This document shows positions 16,138 through 25,505 of a stretch of 64,000 nucleotides of DNA, one piece after another. Below the pieces are notes generated by a model. That model saw only the letters and a list, made by a program, of their open reading frames with translations. It was not told where the DNA came from and made no database searches. Made by a program: the position numbers and the translations under genes. Each line of letters begins with the position of its first letter. The first letter of the stretch is position 1. Source of the DNA: Streptomyces sp. NBC_01298. Its GTDB lineage: Bacteria > Actinomycetota > Actinomycetes > Streptomycetales > Streptomycetaceae. The DNA lies in the NCBI RefSeq assembly GCF_035978755.1, contig NZ_CP108414.1, positions 4,712,001 to 4,776,000 on the forward strand. Reading direction: 5' to 3'.

Positions 16138-18315
16138 TCAGCGTCCCAGGCGTCCGCGGACCATCCCGACCATGGCGTTGAGCTCTTCGATCCGCATCCG
16201 CTTGGCGGCGACGAGGAACACCGCCGCCAGGGCGATGCCGCCGGCCACCAGGGCGGTGAGGGAGCCGAGGGCTCCGCTGCCGATGAAGTGCAGGACGGCG
16301 AAGGCGACGGCGCCGGCCACCGCGGCGGCGGGGACGCAGGCGCCGATGAGCCGGGTGTAGGTGCGCGCCACGTGCGCCCCGTCGAGGTCCCCGCCGAGGC
16401 GGGTGCGCAGGCGGCGCCAGGCGACACCGACGCCCACGGCGTAGCCGAGGCCGTAGGCGGCGGCCATGCCGACGACGGCCCAGCGTGCGGGGAGCACGAA
16501 GAAGGCCACGGCGGACATGCCCGCGTTGACCGCGGCCACGATGACCGTGTTGTAGAAGGGCGTCCGGGTGTCCTCGTAGGCGTAGAAGCCGCGCAGGACC
16601 ACGTACTGGACGGAGTAGGGGATCAGTCCGAGGCCGAAGGCCATCAGGATGAAACCGATGTTCTGGGCGCTCTCCGAACCTGAACCGGCGTACAGCAGAC
16701 CGGCCATGGGGACGCCCAGGGCCAGGAACGCGAAGGCGCAGGGCACGATCGCGACGGCCGAGGTGCGCAGCCCGTAGGAGATGTCGTCACGGACGGCGGC
16801 GGCGTCGCCGTCGTGGGCGGAGCGGGAGATGCGCGGCAGGACGGCGGTCATGACGGAGACGGTGATGATGGCCTGCGGCATCTGCCAGAGCAGCAGGGCG
16901 TAGTTGTAGCCGGTGATGCCGGTACCGCCGTGGCCCTGCTTGTCGGCCACCTCGCCCGCCCAGGTGGCGAGCTGGGTGACGACGATGAGGCCGAGCTGGT
17001 TGGCGAGGACGAAGAAGAACGTCCACTTGGCCAGACCGGCGGCCTTGCCGAGGCCGTGGCCCTTCCAGTCGAACCGCAGGCGCGGCCTGAAGCCGGCGTC
17101 CCGCAGGTAGGGAAGCATCGCCAGGGACTGGACGACCAGTCCGAGCAGAGTGCCCAGGCCCAGCAGCCGCACGCCGTCGGGGGTGATGCCGGCCTCGGTG
17201 ACGCCCGTGGTGGTGAAGCCGCCGAAAGCCCAGATGAAGGCGCCGAAGGTGGCGATGACGACGATGTTGTTGAGGACCGGGGTCCACATCATCGCGCCGA
17301 ACCGGCCGCGGGCGTTGAGGATCTGACCGAGGACCACGTGCACGCCCATGAAGAACATGGTGGGCAGGCAGTAGTGGGCGAAGGCGACGGCGACGTCCAG
17401 CCGGGCCGGGTCGTCGGCGATCTTCTGCGACATCATGCCGATGAACAGCGGTGCCGCGAGTACGCACACCACGGTGACGGCGCCCAGCAGGACCATGACG
17501 AGGGTCAGCAGGCGGTTGGCGTAGGCCTCTCCCCCGTCCTCGTCGTTCTTCATCGCCCGCACCAGCTGCGGGATGAAGACGGCGTTGAGGGCGCCGCCGC
17601 CGACCAGGACGTAGATCATCGTCGGCAGGGTGTTGGCGACCTGGTAGCTGTCGTTGAGGGTGGCGACGCCGATGGCCCCGGCGATCACCAGGGTCCGCAT
17701 GAAGCCGGTGATGCGGGAGACGATGGTGCCGGCGGCCATCAGGGCGCTGGACTTGAGCAGGCTGGAGGCGCGTCCGGCGGGCTTGCTCGGTGCCGGGGCG
17801 GCCACCGGGGCGTCCTCCGCGGGGGTGCGCGGCGCCGCGTCCTGGTCCCGGTACAGGTGGGCGAAGGCGTCGGGGCGGGGGTCCTGGTCGGCGGCCTTGG
17901 TCACGAGGGAGTCCACGCCGACGAACTGCGTGGTCGTCGCGTGGTCGCCGTAGGGCAGGTGCCGGGACGGGCCGTCCGGCTCGGGCGGCGGAGTCTGGGC
18001 CCATACCCGGGGGTCCGGGGCGTACGAGGGGGCCGCCGGGGCCGCGTAGAGCGGACCGGGCTCCTGGAAGGTGCCGGGCGGTGGCGGCGGGTGCGAGGCC
18101 CGGTCGTACAGGACCTCCGCCACGGGGTCCTGGGCGGAGAGGTCCTGCGCCCGGTACGGGTCGTAGGCGTAGGCGTCCTGGACATAAGGGTCGTGGTCCG
18201 GCGCTTGCGCGGGCGCGGGAACCTGTCCCGGCACCTGGGCGCCGGGGGCAGTGCCCTGGGAGGGCGCGGGCCCGCCAGTGCCCTGCGCACGGTCACCTTC
18301 GTACGGCGCGTTCAT
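16138..18315 (-). CDS. murJ: Lipid II flippase MurJ (MviN)
   Basis: This 725-residue protein flips lipid II outward for peptidoglycan synthesis. The first 180 residues or so are Pro/Ala/Asp-rich and predicted cytoplasmic and disordered, unlike the short N-terminus of E. coli MurJ. From about residue 185 there are some 14 hydrophobic helices of the MOP exporter fold, starting SSALMAAGTIVSRITGFMRT with the family's conserved SRxxG(F/L)xR motif. The last helices end near ALAAVFLVAAKRM. It lies between the pseudokinase gene and a DUF6049-like gene. The start is ATG at 18315. Confidence 0.93.
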   Translation of the reverse strand: MNAPYEGDRAQGTGGPAPSQGTAPGAQVPGQVPAPAQAPDHDPYVQDAYAYDPYRAQDLSAQDPVAEVLYDRASHPPPPPGTFQEPGPLYAAPAAPSYAPDPRVWAQTPPPEPDGPSRHLPYGDHATTTQFVGVDSLVTKAADQDPRPDAFAHLYRDQDAAPRTPAEDAPVAAPAPSKPAGRASSLLKSSALMAAGTIVSRITGFMRTLVIAGAIGVATLNDSYQVANTLPTMIYVLVGGGALNAVFIPQLVRAMKNDEDGGEAYANRLLTLVMVLLGAVTVVCVLAAPLFIGMMSQKIADDPARLDVAVAFAHYCLPTMFFMGVHVVLGQILNARGRFGAMMWTPVLNNIVVIATFGAFIWAFGGFTTTGVTEAGITPDGVRLLGLGTLLGLVVQSLAMLPYLRDAGFRPRLRFDWKGHGLGKAAGLAKWTFFFVLANQLGLIVVTQLATWAGEVADKQGHGGTGITGYNYALLLWQMPQAIITVSVMTAVLPRISRSAHDGDAAAVRDDISYGLRTSAVAIVPCAFAFLALGVPMAGLLYAGSGSESAQNIGFILMAFGLGLIPYSVQYVVLRGFYAYEDTRTPFYNTVIVAAVNAGMSAVAFFVLPARWAVVGMAAAYGLGYAVGVGVAWRRLRTRLGGDLDGAHVARTYTRLIGACVPAAAVAGAVAFAVLHFIGSGALGSLTALVAGGIALAAVFLVAAKRMRIEELNAMVGMVRGRLGR

Positions 18316-18361
18316 CGAAACCCCACCTCATCGTCCCCAGGCCGACCGGCCACGGCGTCGC

Positions 18362-20629
18362 TCAACGGTCCACTGTCTCACCCGTGCCGGACGGGTCCGC
18401 GCTTTGCGGTCCGGTGTCCGGGGACTCGTCACTCTGCTGCGTGCTCTCCTCCGCGGCGGCGCGTGCCGCGACACGCTTGCGACTGGCGTACATCTTGATG
18501 CCGGCCAGCACGAGGAGGAGGACACCGCCAGCGATGACGAGCATGACGGTCGGGGTCACCTCGGTGGCTTCGACGGTGAACTTGCGGGCCTTGCCGTAGG
18601 GCACGCCGTCGGTGGTGAAGAGCTGGGCCGTCACCTCGACCGGGCCGCTCGCGGTGGCGTTGGCGGGGAACTTCACGGTCTGGCTGTGCCCGCCCTGGAT
18701 CGCGACTTCCTGCTGGGCCTCACCGCTGTCGCCGAACATCAGCCGGGTCGGGTTGGCGGACCGCAGCCGCAGGACCAGGTTGTGGGTGTCCTGGACGAGG
18801 CTGTTCTGGACCGTGACCGGGATGGTCGCGCTGTGTCCGGAGAGCGTCGCGTCGGACTTGGGGATGATCTTGACCTTCTCGGTGAGCCGGATCAGGTACT
18901 CCTGCACCTGGTCCCGGTACTCGCGCGCCGCGTCGGGGCGGCCGCGCCACGAGGAGGACATCTCCCGGTTGGTGGTGTTGCCGAAGGGGATCTCGACGCG
19001 GTCGGGCGCCGTCAGGATCACCTTGAAGTGGTCCAGGGTGGTCTCGGTGGTGCGGATCTTCTCGAAGGCGGAGACCGGCAGTTCCTGCTTGCTCAGCGCT
19101 TCGGGGTACTGGCCGGCTCCGGGCACCTGGGTGGCGGCACGGGGGTCGGGAGTCGCGGCGGCGGCCGCCTCCAGGTCCACGGCCTGGCTCCAGCGGCCCG
19201 ACTGCAGACCCCGGATGGCGGCGGCCATCGTCTGCGCCTGGCTGGCGCTGGGCATGCGCTGCGGGGCGACGACGAAGCTGCGCTGGCTGTCGGCCTCCTG
19301 CAGGTTCAGGGCGAGGGACTGGGCGAGGAACTGCTGCACCGCGGCGGTGGAGTTCCCGGCGCGGAGCATGTCGCCCTGGAAGGCGGTGGACAGGTCGGCG
19401 TCGGCGACGACGGCCGTGGTGCCCGCGCCGATGGGCCGTGCGGCCGACGGGGTGTAGCCCAGGGAACCGGTCTCCTGGAGGCTGTCGCTGCGGGTGAGGA
19501 CGTTGTGGGCGCCGGCCGACGTCGCGACGTTCACGATCGACGGGTCGATCGCCCCGTCGACGGGCCAGGAGAAGTCGGTGGTCGCGGGGACGTGCAGGAC
19601 CGTCTCGACGGCGTCCTTCGCCTTGTCGGTGGCGGGCCGCAGCTGTCCCAGGGTGCCGGAGACGTCCTTGCCGCGGTGGGCGAGCGAGGCGATGTCCGGG
19701 TCCGCGAAGGGCAGTGCCACGACCTTCTTGCCCTGGACGGCGCTTTCCAGGGCGCTCAGCCACTGCTCGGCGATGGCCTTGTTCTTGCCCTGGACGGTCC
19801 GGCCGTCGGGGGTGCGGACCCGGTAGCCCTTGGTCATGGCGTCGACGGTGTAGAGCAGGTCCGGGTCGATCACCCAGGTGATCGGAAGGTCCTTGCCGAG
19901 AGCGACCATCTGCTCCAGGCGGCCGCCGGGCCTCAGCTCGTCGGCGAGGCCGTCGTCGAGGAAGACGGGGGTCTGCAGCTCGTCCGAGCCGGTCTCCGAG
20001 GTCAGGTGAGTGGTGGAGATCAACGGCCAGACGTACGCGAGCTGGGAACGCTTGGCGGCGGCCTCCGGCTGCCAGGGCAGGAAGGTCCGCTTGATGCCGA
20101 GGACCTGCTCGTACTGGCGGCTCTCGGTCTCCCCGGACAAGGAGACGCCGAGCTGGTAGACGCCGTCCTCGTCCAGGTCCAGCTTGTTCACCGGCACCTT
20201 GAGGGTGAAGGGCTGGCTGACCTTGGAGGGCAGCGAATCGATCTTCACGGCGAATTCGGCGCCGACCTCCGCCGGGTCGGCGCCGGCCCGGAACGCGCCG
20301 CGTTCCGCGGCCTCGTCGATGGAGCTGCGGTCCCCCAGGGCCGGCCCGACCCGCAGACCCACGTGCGCGTCGGTGATCTTCTCGGAGCCGTTGTTGACCA
20401 CGGTGCCCGTGATGGTGAGGGTGTCGCCCTTGACCGGGGCGGTGGGAGCCAGGCCGTCGAGCTGGATGTCGACGGCGGCTGCCGCCGTGTCGGTGGCCTG
20501 CGCTTCGGGAGCGTGCGAGTAGACCAGGCCGGCGAGTACCGGCGTCCCGGCGAGCAGGACGACCGCGCGCCGCAGCCAGCGTCGCCGGGCAGGAGCGGGC
20601 GCCCCCTGGATGTCTGCCGCCTCGGCCAA
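18362..20629 (-). CDS. DUF6049-family secreted/membrane protein
   Basis: A 755-residue protein with an N-terminal signal or anchor (RRWLRRAVVLLAGTPVLAGLV), a long extracytoplasmic region and one C-terminal membrane helix (TVMLVIAGGVLLLVLAGIKM) followed by a short basic tail. No enzymatic motif is obvious to me. Position next to murJ and opposite the CCA-adding enzyme matches the mycobacterial Rv3909 type, conserved in actinobacteria but of unknown function. A role in envelope assembly is inferred from neighbours only. The start appears to be TTG at 20629, which is weakly supported. Confidence 0.8.
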   Translation of the reverse strand: MAEAADIQGAPAPARRRWLRRAVVLLAGTPVLAGLVYSHAPEAQATDTAAAAVDIQLDGLAPTAPVKGDTLTITGTVVNNGSEKITDAHVGLRVGPALGDRSSIDEAAERGAFRAGADPAEVGAEFAVKIDSLPSKVSQPFTLKVPVNKLDLDEDGVYQLGVSLSGETESRQYEQVLGIKRTFLPWQPEAAAKRSQLAYVWPLISTTHLTSETGSDELQTPVFLDDGLADELRPGGRLEQMVALGKDLPITWVIDPDLLYTVDAMTKGYRVRTPDGRTVQGKNKAIAEQWLSALESAVQGKKVVALPFADPDIASLAHRGKDVSGTLGQLRPATDKAKDAVETVLHVPATTDFSWPVDGAIDPSIVNVATSAGAHNVLTRSDSLQETGSLGYTPSAARPIGAGTTAVVADADLSTAFQGDMLRAGNSTAAVQQFLAQSLALNLQEADSQRSFVVAPQRMPSASQAQTMAAAIRGLQSGRWSQAVDLEAAAAATPDPRAATQVPGAGQYPEALSKQELPVSAFEKIRTTETTLDHFKVILTAPDRVEIPFGNTTNREMSSSWRGRPDAAREYRDQVQEYLIRLTEKVKIIPKSDATLSGHSATIPVTVQNSLVQDTHNLVLRLRSANPTRLMFGDSGEAQQEVAIQGGHSQTVKFPANATASGPVEVTAQLFTTDGVPYGKARKFTVEATEVTPTVMLVIAGGVLLLVLAGIKMYASRKRVAARAAAEESTQQSDESPDTGPQSADPSGTGETVDR

Positions 20630-20816
20630 CGCGCTCGCCCGTCCCTCGGAGTGTCAGTGGTCGTCGTTTGTGCGTCCACGCATGGTAACGAGGCCCGCTG
20701 TGCGCGAGTGCCGCGCCTTGCTCCACATGATCGGGTCCGCCCCGGAGCGGCCGTGGGCCGGGGTGGCCGCAAAACACGGGCGCTCATGGCGGGCCGGGCA
20801 CGTACCCTTTTCTGTT

Positions 20817-22283
20817 GTGCCGAACGCCAACGAAGACAACCCCAGTGTCCTGAATCACGGGCAGGCCCGCGCAGTGAGCGAACTGCTGCGGATCGCCCCT
20901 GTCGCCGACGAGCTCGGCCGCCGTTTCCAGGAGGCGGGTTTCCGTCTCGCCCTGGTCGGCGGGTCCGTCCGCGACGCGCTGCTCGGGCGCCTCGGCAACG
21001 ACCTCGACTTCACCACCGACGCCCGCCCCGAGGACGTCCTCAAGATCGTCAGGCCGTGGGCCGACTCGGTCTGGGACGTCGGCATCGCCTTCGGCACGGT
21101 CGGTGCGCAGAAGGAGGCCCGCGTCGGAGACGCTGATAAGAGCTTCCAGATCGAGGTGACCACCTACCGCTCGGAGTCCTACGACCGGACCTCGCGCAAG
21201 CCCGAGGTCTCCTACGGCGACTCCATCGAGGAAGACCTCGTCCGCCGCGACTTCACGGTGAACGCGATGGCCGTCGCGCTTCCCGAGAAGGAGTTCATCG
21301 ACCCGCACGGCGGTCTGGAAGACCTCCGGGCGGGGGTGCTGCGTACTCCTGGCACCGCCGAGGACTCCTTTTCCGACGACCCGCTGCGGATGCTGCGGGC
21401 GGCGCGGTTCGCCGCCCAGCTCGACTTCGAGGTCGCCCCGGACGTGGTGACGGCGATGACGGAGATGTCCGGCCGCATCGAGATCGTCTCGGCCGAGCGG
21501 ATCCAGGGCGAGCTGAACAAGCTCCTGCTGTCCGCGCACCCGCGCAAGGGCCTGGGCCTGCTCGTGGACACGGGACTGGCCGAGCACGTGCTGCCGGAGC
21601 TTCCGGCGCTGCGCCTGGAGAGCGATGAACACCACCGGCACAAGGACGTCTACGACCACTCGCTGATCGTGCTGGAGCAGGCGATCGCGCTGGAGGAGGA
21701 CGGCCCGGACCTGGTCCTGCGGCTCGCGGCCCTGCTGCACGACATCGGCAAGCCCCGGACCCGAAAGTTCGAGAGCGACGGACGGGTCTCCTTCCACCAC
21801 CACGAGATGGTGGGCGCGAAGATGACCAAGAAGCGCATGACCGCGCTCAAGTACTCGAACGACATGGTCAAGGACGTGGCCCGGCTGGTGGAGCTGCACC
21901 TGCGCTTCCATGGCTACGGGGACGGGGAGTGGACCGACTCGGCCGTGCGGCGCTACGTCCGCGACGCCGGTCCGCTGCTGGACCGTCTGCACAAGCTGAC
22001 GCGTTCCGACTGCACCACGCGCAACAAGCGCAAGGCGAACGCGCTCTCCCGCACCTACGACGGGCTGGAGGAGCGCATCGCCCAGCTGCAGGAGAGGGAG
22101 GAGCTGGACGCGATCCGGCCCGACCTCGACGGCAACGAGATCATGCGGGTCCTCGACGTGGGACCTGGACCGGTGATCGGCAAGGCATACGCGTTCCTGC
22201 TGGAGCTGCGGCTGGAGAACGGTCCCATGGAGCACGACGCGGCGGTCGCCGCGCTCAAGGAGTGGTGGGCCGCACAGGCCTGA
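20817..22283 (+). CDS. pcnA: CCA tRNA nucleotidyltransferase
   Basis: This 488-residue protein adds or repairs the 3' CCA of tRNAs. The nucleotidyltransferase head has LVGGSVRDALLGRLGNDLDF (G-G-S/x-V-R-D motif and the metal-binding DxD type). The RRDFTVNAMAV motif and the RNA-binding EDSFSDDPLRMLRAARFAAQ region follow. A C-terminal HD domain (LLHDIGKPRTRKFE, about residue 305) is typical of the actinobacterial form. It is transcribed divergently from the DUF6049 gene. The GTG at 20817 starts VPNANEDNP; the longer upstream frame overlaps the opposite gene and was rejected. Confidence 0.95.
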   Translation: MPNANEDNPSVLNHGQARAVSELLRIAPVADELGRRFQEAGFRLALVGGSVRDALLGRLGNDLDFTTDARPEDVLKIVRPWADSVWDVGIAFGTVGAQKEARVGDADKSFQIEVTTYRSESYDRTSRKPEVSYGDSIEEDLVRRDFTVNAMAVALPEKEFIDPHGGLEDLRAGVLRTPGTAEDSFSDDPLRMLRAARFAAQLDFEVAPDVVTAMTEMSGRIEIVSAERIQGELNKLLLSAHPRKGLGLLVDTGLAEHVLPELPALRLESDEHHRHKDVYDHSLIVLEQAIALEEDGPDLVLRLAALLHDIGKPRTRKFESDGRVSFHHHEMVGAKMTKKRMTALKYSNDMVKDVARLVELHLRFHGYGDGEWTDSAVRRYVRDAGPLLDRLHKLTRSDCTTRNKRKANALSRTYDGLEERIAQLQEREELDAIRPDLDGNEIMRVLDVGPGPVIGKAYAFLLELRLENGPMEHDAAVAALKEWWAAQA

Positions 22284-22285
22284 GG

Positions 22286-22331
22286 GGCTCCGCGCCGCGA
22301 TGTTTCACGTGAAACATCGCGGCGCGGAGCC
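22286..22331. terminator. 46-bp perfect palindrome with parS at its centre, candidate terminator
   Basis: The two 23-base arms (22286-22308 and 22309-22331) are exact reverse complements, with parS occupying the middle 14 bp. It lies 3 bases after the pcnA stop and just beyond the stop of the opposing MFS gene, so as RNA it could also end both transcripts. No U-tract follows. Confidence 0.65.
22302..22315. other. parS: parS site 5
   Basis: Exact GTTTCACGTGAAAC between convergent genes, at the centre of the 46-bp palindrome. It is paired with site 6, 53 bp away. Confidence 0.95.
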
Positions 22332-22344
22332 GGTCGTACCGCGA

Positions 22345-23625
22345 TCAGGGCGATGTTTCACGTGAAACATCGCCCTGCCTCATGAGGAGTGCCGCGGTCG
22401 CGGCGTAGAGCATCGCCACCCCGAGGATCAGGGGGACGGAGTGCCCGTCGAGGGGGAGCACGAGAGCGGCCACCCCGGCGGCGCCGACGAAGGCGGCGTT
22501 GAAGAGCACGTCGTAGACCGAGAAGACGCGGCCGCGGAAGGCGTCGTCCACCTGGGACTGCACGATGGTGTCGGTGGAGATCTTGGCCCCCTGGGTGGCC
22601 AGGCCCAGCACGAAGGCTGCTGCCAGCATCGGTCCGGGCGCGAAGAACAGGCCGAGCGCCGGCACCAGCACCGCGGCGCCCGCGGCGCACAGGGTGATGG
22701 CGCCGAGGGAGCCCAGCCGGCCCACCAGCCAGGGAGTGACGACGGCGGCCGCGAAGAATCCGGCGCCGGAAACTCCGACCGTGATGCCCAGCAGCGCCAG
22801 CCCGTCGGCCTCGGTGTCCGACCAGGCGTAGCGGCAGAGCATGAGCAGCGTGACGAACAGGGCCCCGTAGCAGAACCGCATGACGGTCATGGCGGTGAGC
22901 GCCCGGGCCGCCTCGCGCCGGGAGGCCAGGTGCCGCAGTCCCTCGATCAGGCCCCGTACGGTGAGGGCGATCCCCTGCCGGACCGTCGGGTTGATCCGGC
23001 CGGGAGGATGGTCGGGCCCGAGCAGGTCCAGGGCGAGGCGCAGGGAGGCCAGGGCCGCACAGAGGTAAAGGCCGGCTCCGAGGAGCACGACCAGGGCGTC
23101 GGACTCGTCGGCCAGGATCCGGACGAGGAAGGCCAGGCCCCCGCCGGCGACGGCGGCGAGCGTTCCCGCGGTGGGTGACAGGGCGTTCGCGGTGACCAGC
23201 TGGTCGGGTGCGACGACCCGCGGCAGGGAAGCGGCCAGCCCGGCCAGGACGAAGCGGTTGACCGCGGTCACGGACAGGGCCGAGGCGTAGAAGAGCCAGT
23301 CGGGGACGTGCGCGACGATCAGCATGCCGGTGATGCAGGCGAGGAAGGCGCGCAGCAGGTTGCCGTAGAGGAAGACCTGGCGGCGGCGCCAGCGGTCCAG
23401 CAGGACTCCGGCGAAGGGGCCGATCACCGAATAGGGCAGCAGGAGGACCGCCATGGCCGAGGCGATGGCCGCGGGTGAGGCCTGCTTCTCCGGGGAGAAG
23501 ACGACGTAGGCGGCCAGCGCGACCTGGTAGACGCCGTCGGCGGCCTGGGACAGCAGCCGTACGGCGAGCAGGTTGCGGAAGTCCCGCAGACGCAGGAGTA
23601 CGCGCAGATCACGTACGACAGCCAT
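22345..23625 (-). CDS. MFS transporter
   Basis: This 426-residue membrane protein has about 12 hydrophobic segments in two bundles. It starts MAVVRDLRVLLRLRDFRNLL, and the first loop DRWRRRQVFLYGN is the basic motif A region of major facilitator exporters. The substrate is unknown. The ATG at 23625 was chosen because the helix pattern begins there and the upstream extension crosses the ino1 terminator. The last eight codons encode DVSRETSP and overlap parS site 6; the stop codon also lies within that site's 32-bp palindrome. Confidence 0.88.
   Translation of the reverse strand: MAVVRDLRVLLRLRDFRNLLAVRLLSQAADGVYQVALAAYVVFSPEKQASPAAIASAMAVLLLPYSVIGPFAGVLLDRWRRRQVFLYGNLLRAFLACITGMLIVAHVPDWLFYASALSVTAVNRFVLAGLAASLPRVVAPDQLVTANALSPTAGTLAAVAGGGLAFLVRILADESDALVVLLGAGLYLCAALASLRLALDLLGPDHPPGRINPTVRQGIALTVRGLIEGLRHLASRREAARALTAMTVMRFCYGALFVTLLMLCRYAWSDTEADGLALLGITVGVSGAGFFAAAVVTPWLVGRLGSLGAITLCAAGAAVLVPALGLFFAPGPMLAAAFVLGLATQGAKISTDTIVQSQVDDAFRGRVFSVYDVLFNAAFVGAAGVAALVLPLDGHSVPLILGVAMLYAATAALLMRQGDVSRETSP
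22355..22368. other. parS: parS site 6, at the 3' end of the MFS gene
   Basis: Exact GTTTCACGTGAAAC within a 32-bp perfect palindrome (22346-22377). The site is read as VSRET a few codons before the stop. Confidence 0.95.
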
Positions 23626-23643
23626 GAGGGAAAGGGTCACATA

Positions 23644-23684
23644 CGCGGAGGGTCCCCGGGCATATTGCCCGGGGACCCTCCGCG
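23644..23684. terminator. Strong hairpin terminator after ino1
   Basis: An 18-bp perfect stem (23644-23661 with 23667-23684) and a five-base ATATT loop lie 45 bases beyond the ino1 stop. It separates ino1 from the co-directional MFS gene. Confidence 0.9.
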
Positions 23685-23729
23685 GAAGAACTGCCGAAGT
23701 CCAGGTGTCCTCGCGGACGCCGGGTTCGA

Positions 23730-24812
23730 CTAGCGCTCGACCTCGCCCTTGATGAACTTCTCGACGTTCGCGTAGGCCTCGTCGTCGAAGTACTGCACCG
23801 GCGGGGACTTCATGAAGTAGCTCGAAGCCGACAGGATCGGGCCACCGATGCCGCGGTCCTTGGCGATCTTCGCGGCGCGCAGGGCGTCGATGATGACACC
23901 GGCGGAGTTCGGGGAGTCCCACACCTCGAGCTTGTACTCGAGGTTCAGCGGGACGTCGCCGAAGGCGCGGCCTTCGAGGCGGACGTAGGCCCACTTGCGG
24001 TCGTCGAGCCACGCCACGTAGTCCGAGGGACCGATGTGGACGTTCTTCTCGCCGAGCTCGCGGTCGGGGATCTGCGAGGTGACGGCCTGAGTCTTGGAGA
24101 TCTTCTTCGACTCGAGGCGGTCGCGCTCCAGCATGTTCTTGAAGTCCATGTTGCCGCCGACGTTGAGCTGCATGGTGCGCTCAAGACGGACACCGCGGTC
24201 TTCGAACAGCTTCGCCATCACGCGGTGCGTGATGGTGGCGCCGACCTGCGACTTGATGTCGTCGCCGACGATCGGGACACCGGCCTCGGTGAACTTGTCC
24301 GCCCACTCCTTGGTGCCGGCGATGAAGACCGGGAGGGCGTTGACGAACGCGACCTTGGCGTCGATGGCGCACTGGGCGTAGAACTTCGCCGCAGCCTCGG
24401 AACCCACCGGCAGGTAGCAGATCAGGACGTCGACCTGGCGGTCCAGAAGGGTCTGGACGATGTCGACCGGGGTCTCGGCCGACTCCTCGATGGTCTCGCG
24501 GTAGTACTTGCCGAGACCGTCCAGGGTGTGGCCGCGCTGAACGGTCACGCCCGCACTCGGGACGTCGCAGATCTTGATGGTGTTGTTCTCGCTGGCGCCG
24601 ATGGCGTCCGAAAGGTCGAGGCCGACCTTCTTCGCGTCGACGTCGAACGCGGCGACGAACTCGATGTCGCTGACGTGGTAGTCGCCGAACTGGACGTGCA
24701 TCAGACCGGGGACCTTGGCCGCCGGGTCGGCGTCCTTGTAGTACTCGACGCCCTGCACCAGCGAGGCGGCGCAGTTGCCTACGCCGACGATGGCTACGCG
24801 AACCGAACCCAT
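23730..24812 (-). CDS. ino1: Inositol-3-phosphate synthase
   Basis: This 360-residue NAD-dependent enzyme turns glucose 6-phosphate into myo-inositol 3-phosphate, the precursor of phosphatidylinositol and mycothiol in actinobacteria. It begins [20 protein letters not shown] with the NAD-binding glycine motif. [20 protein letters not shown] and the C-terminal [14 protein letters not shown] are family features. The length fits the short actinobacterial form. The ATG at 24812 is preferred over a longer upstream frame. padR lies 49 bases upstream on the same strand and is probably its regulator. Confidence 0.95.
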   Translation of the reverse strand: MGSVRVAIVGVGNCAASLVQGVEYYKDADPAAKVPGLMHVQFGDYHVSDIEFVAAFDVDAKKVGLDLSDAIGASENNTIKICDVPSAGVTVQRGHTLDGLGKYYRETIEESAETPVDIVQTLLDRQVDVLICYLPVGSEAAAKFYAQCAIDAKVAFVNALPVFIAGTKEWADKFTEAGVPIVGDDIKSQVGATITHRVMAKLFEDRGVRLERTMQLNVGGNMDFKNMLERDRLESKKISKTQAVTSQIPDRELGEKNVHIGPSDYVAWLDDRKWAYVRLEGRAFGDVPLNLEYKLEVWDSPNSAGVIIDALRAAKIAKDRGIGGPILSASSYFMKSPPVQYFDDEAYANVEKFIKGEVER

Positions 24813-24861
24813 TCCGGTTGCTCCCTGTTTGTTCTCGGAGGAGGCCTGCGAGATGCAGACC

Positions 24862-25464
24862 TCACTTTGCAGTTTCGTCGGACGGACCGGGTCGTCTCTG
24901 ATCCCGTCCCGCCCGCTCACTCTCAATGAGCTCGTTCAGCCAGCGCACTTCGCGCTCCACGGATTCCATGCCGTGGCGTTGCAGCTCGAGCGTGTAGTCG
25001 TCGAGCCGCTCGCGTGTGCGAGCCAGCGAGGCGCTCATCTTCTCCAGGCGCTCCTCAAGGCGGCTGCGACGGCCTTCCAGCACCCGCATGCGTACGTCTC
25101 GTTCGGTCTGACCGAAAAAGGCGAAGCGGGCGGCGAAGGACTCGTCCTCCCAGGCATCGGGGCCCGTGTGGGAGAGGAGCTCCTCGAAGTGCTCCTTACC
25201 TGCGGCCGTCAACCGGTAGACGATCTTGGCGCGGCGCCCTGCGAGTGAAGCGGCGAGAGCGTCCTCCGGGGCATTGCCCGGCTCTTCGATCAACCAGCCG
25301 TTGGTGACGAGCGTCTTGAGGCAGGGGTAGAGCGTCCCGTAGCTGAACGCTCTGAACACCCCCAGCGAGGTGTTGAGCCGCTTGCGCAGCTCGTAACCGT
25401 GCATGGGGGATTCGCGAAGCAGGCCGAGAACAGCGAACTCAAGAATGCCTGAGCGCCTGCTCAT
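24862..25464 (-). CDS. PadR-family transcriptional regulator
   Basis: A 200-residue protein whose N-terminal winged helix starts [20 protein letters not shown] and includes [14 protein letters not shown] and [17 protein letters not shown], the PadR signature. A long C-terminal coiled-coil-like region (about 110-185, [20 protein letters not shown]) would mediate dimerisation. The 21-bp palindrome at 25506-25526, centred some 50 bases upstream of the start, is the probable operator, so autorepression and control of the padR-ino1 unit are likely. Confidence 0.93.
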   Translation of the reverse strand: MSRRSGILEFAVLGLLRESPMHGYELRKRLNTSLGVFRAFSYGTLYPCLKTLVTNGWLIEEPGNAPEDALAASLAGRRAKIVYRLTAAGKEHFEELLSHTGPDAWEDESFAARFAFFGQTERDVRMRVLEGRRSRLEERLEKMSASLARTRERLDDYTLELQRHGMESVEREVRWLNELIESERAGRDQRRPGPSDETAK

Positions 25465-25505
25465 CAGCTTGCCCTTCCCCTGCCTCGGAGTCTTTATGTC
25501 GAGCT

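Noticed and set aside
20640..20816. A NUDIX gene expected between the DUF6049 gene and pcnA from the mycobacterial order
   Set aside because: The gap is only 187 bp and has no NUDIX motif; the NUDIX gene at 44008 is elsewhere and not obviously the same one.
18251..21136. A 961-codon plus-strand frame over the DUF6049 gene and its neighbours
   Set aside because: It overlaps two well-supported genes on the opposite strand and the pcnA start, with low-complexity composition.
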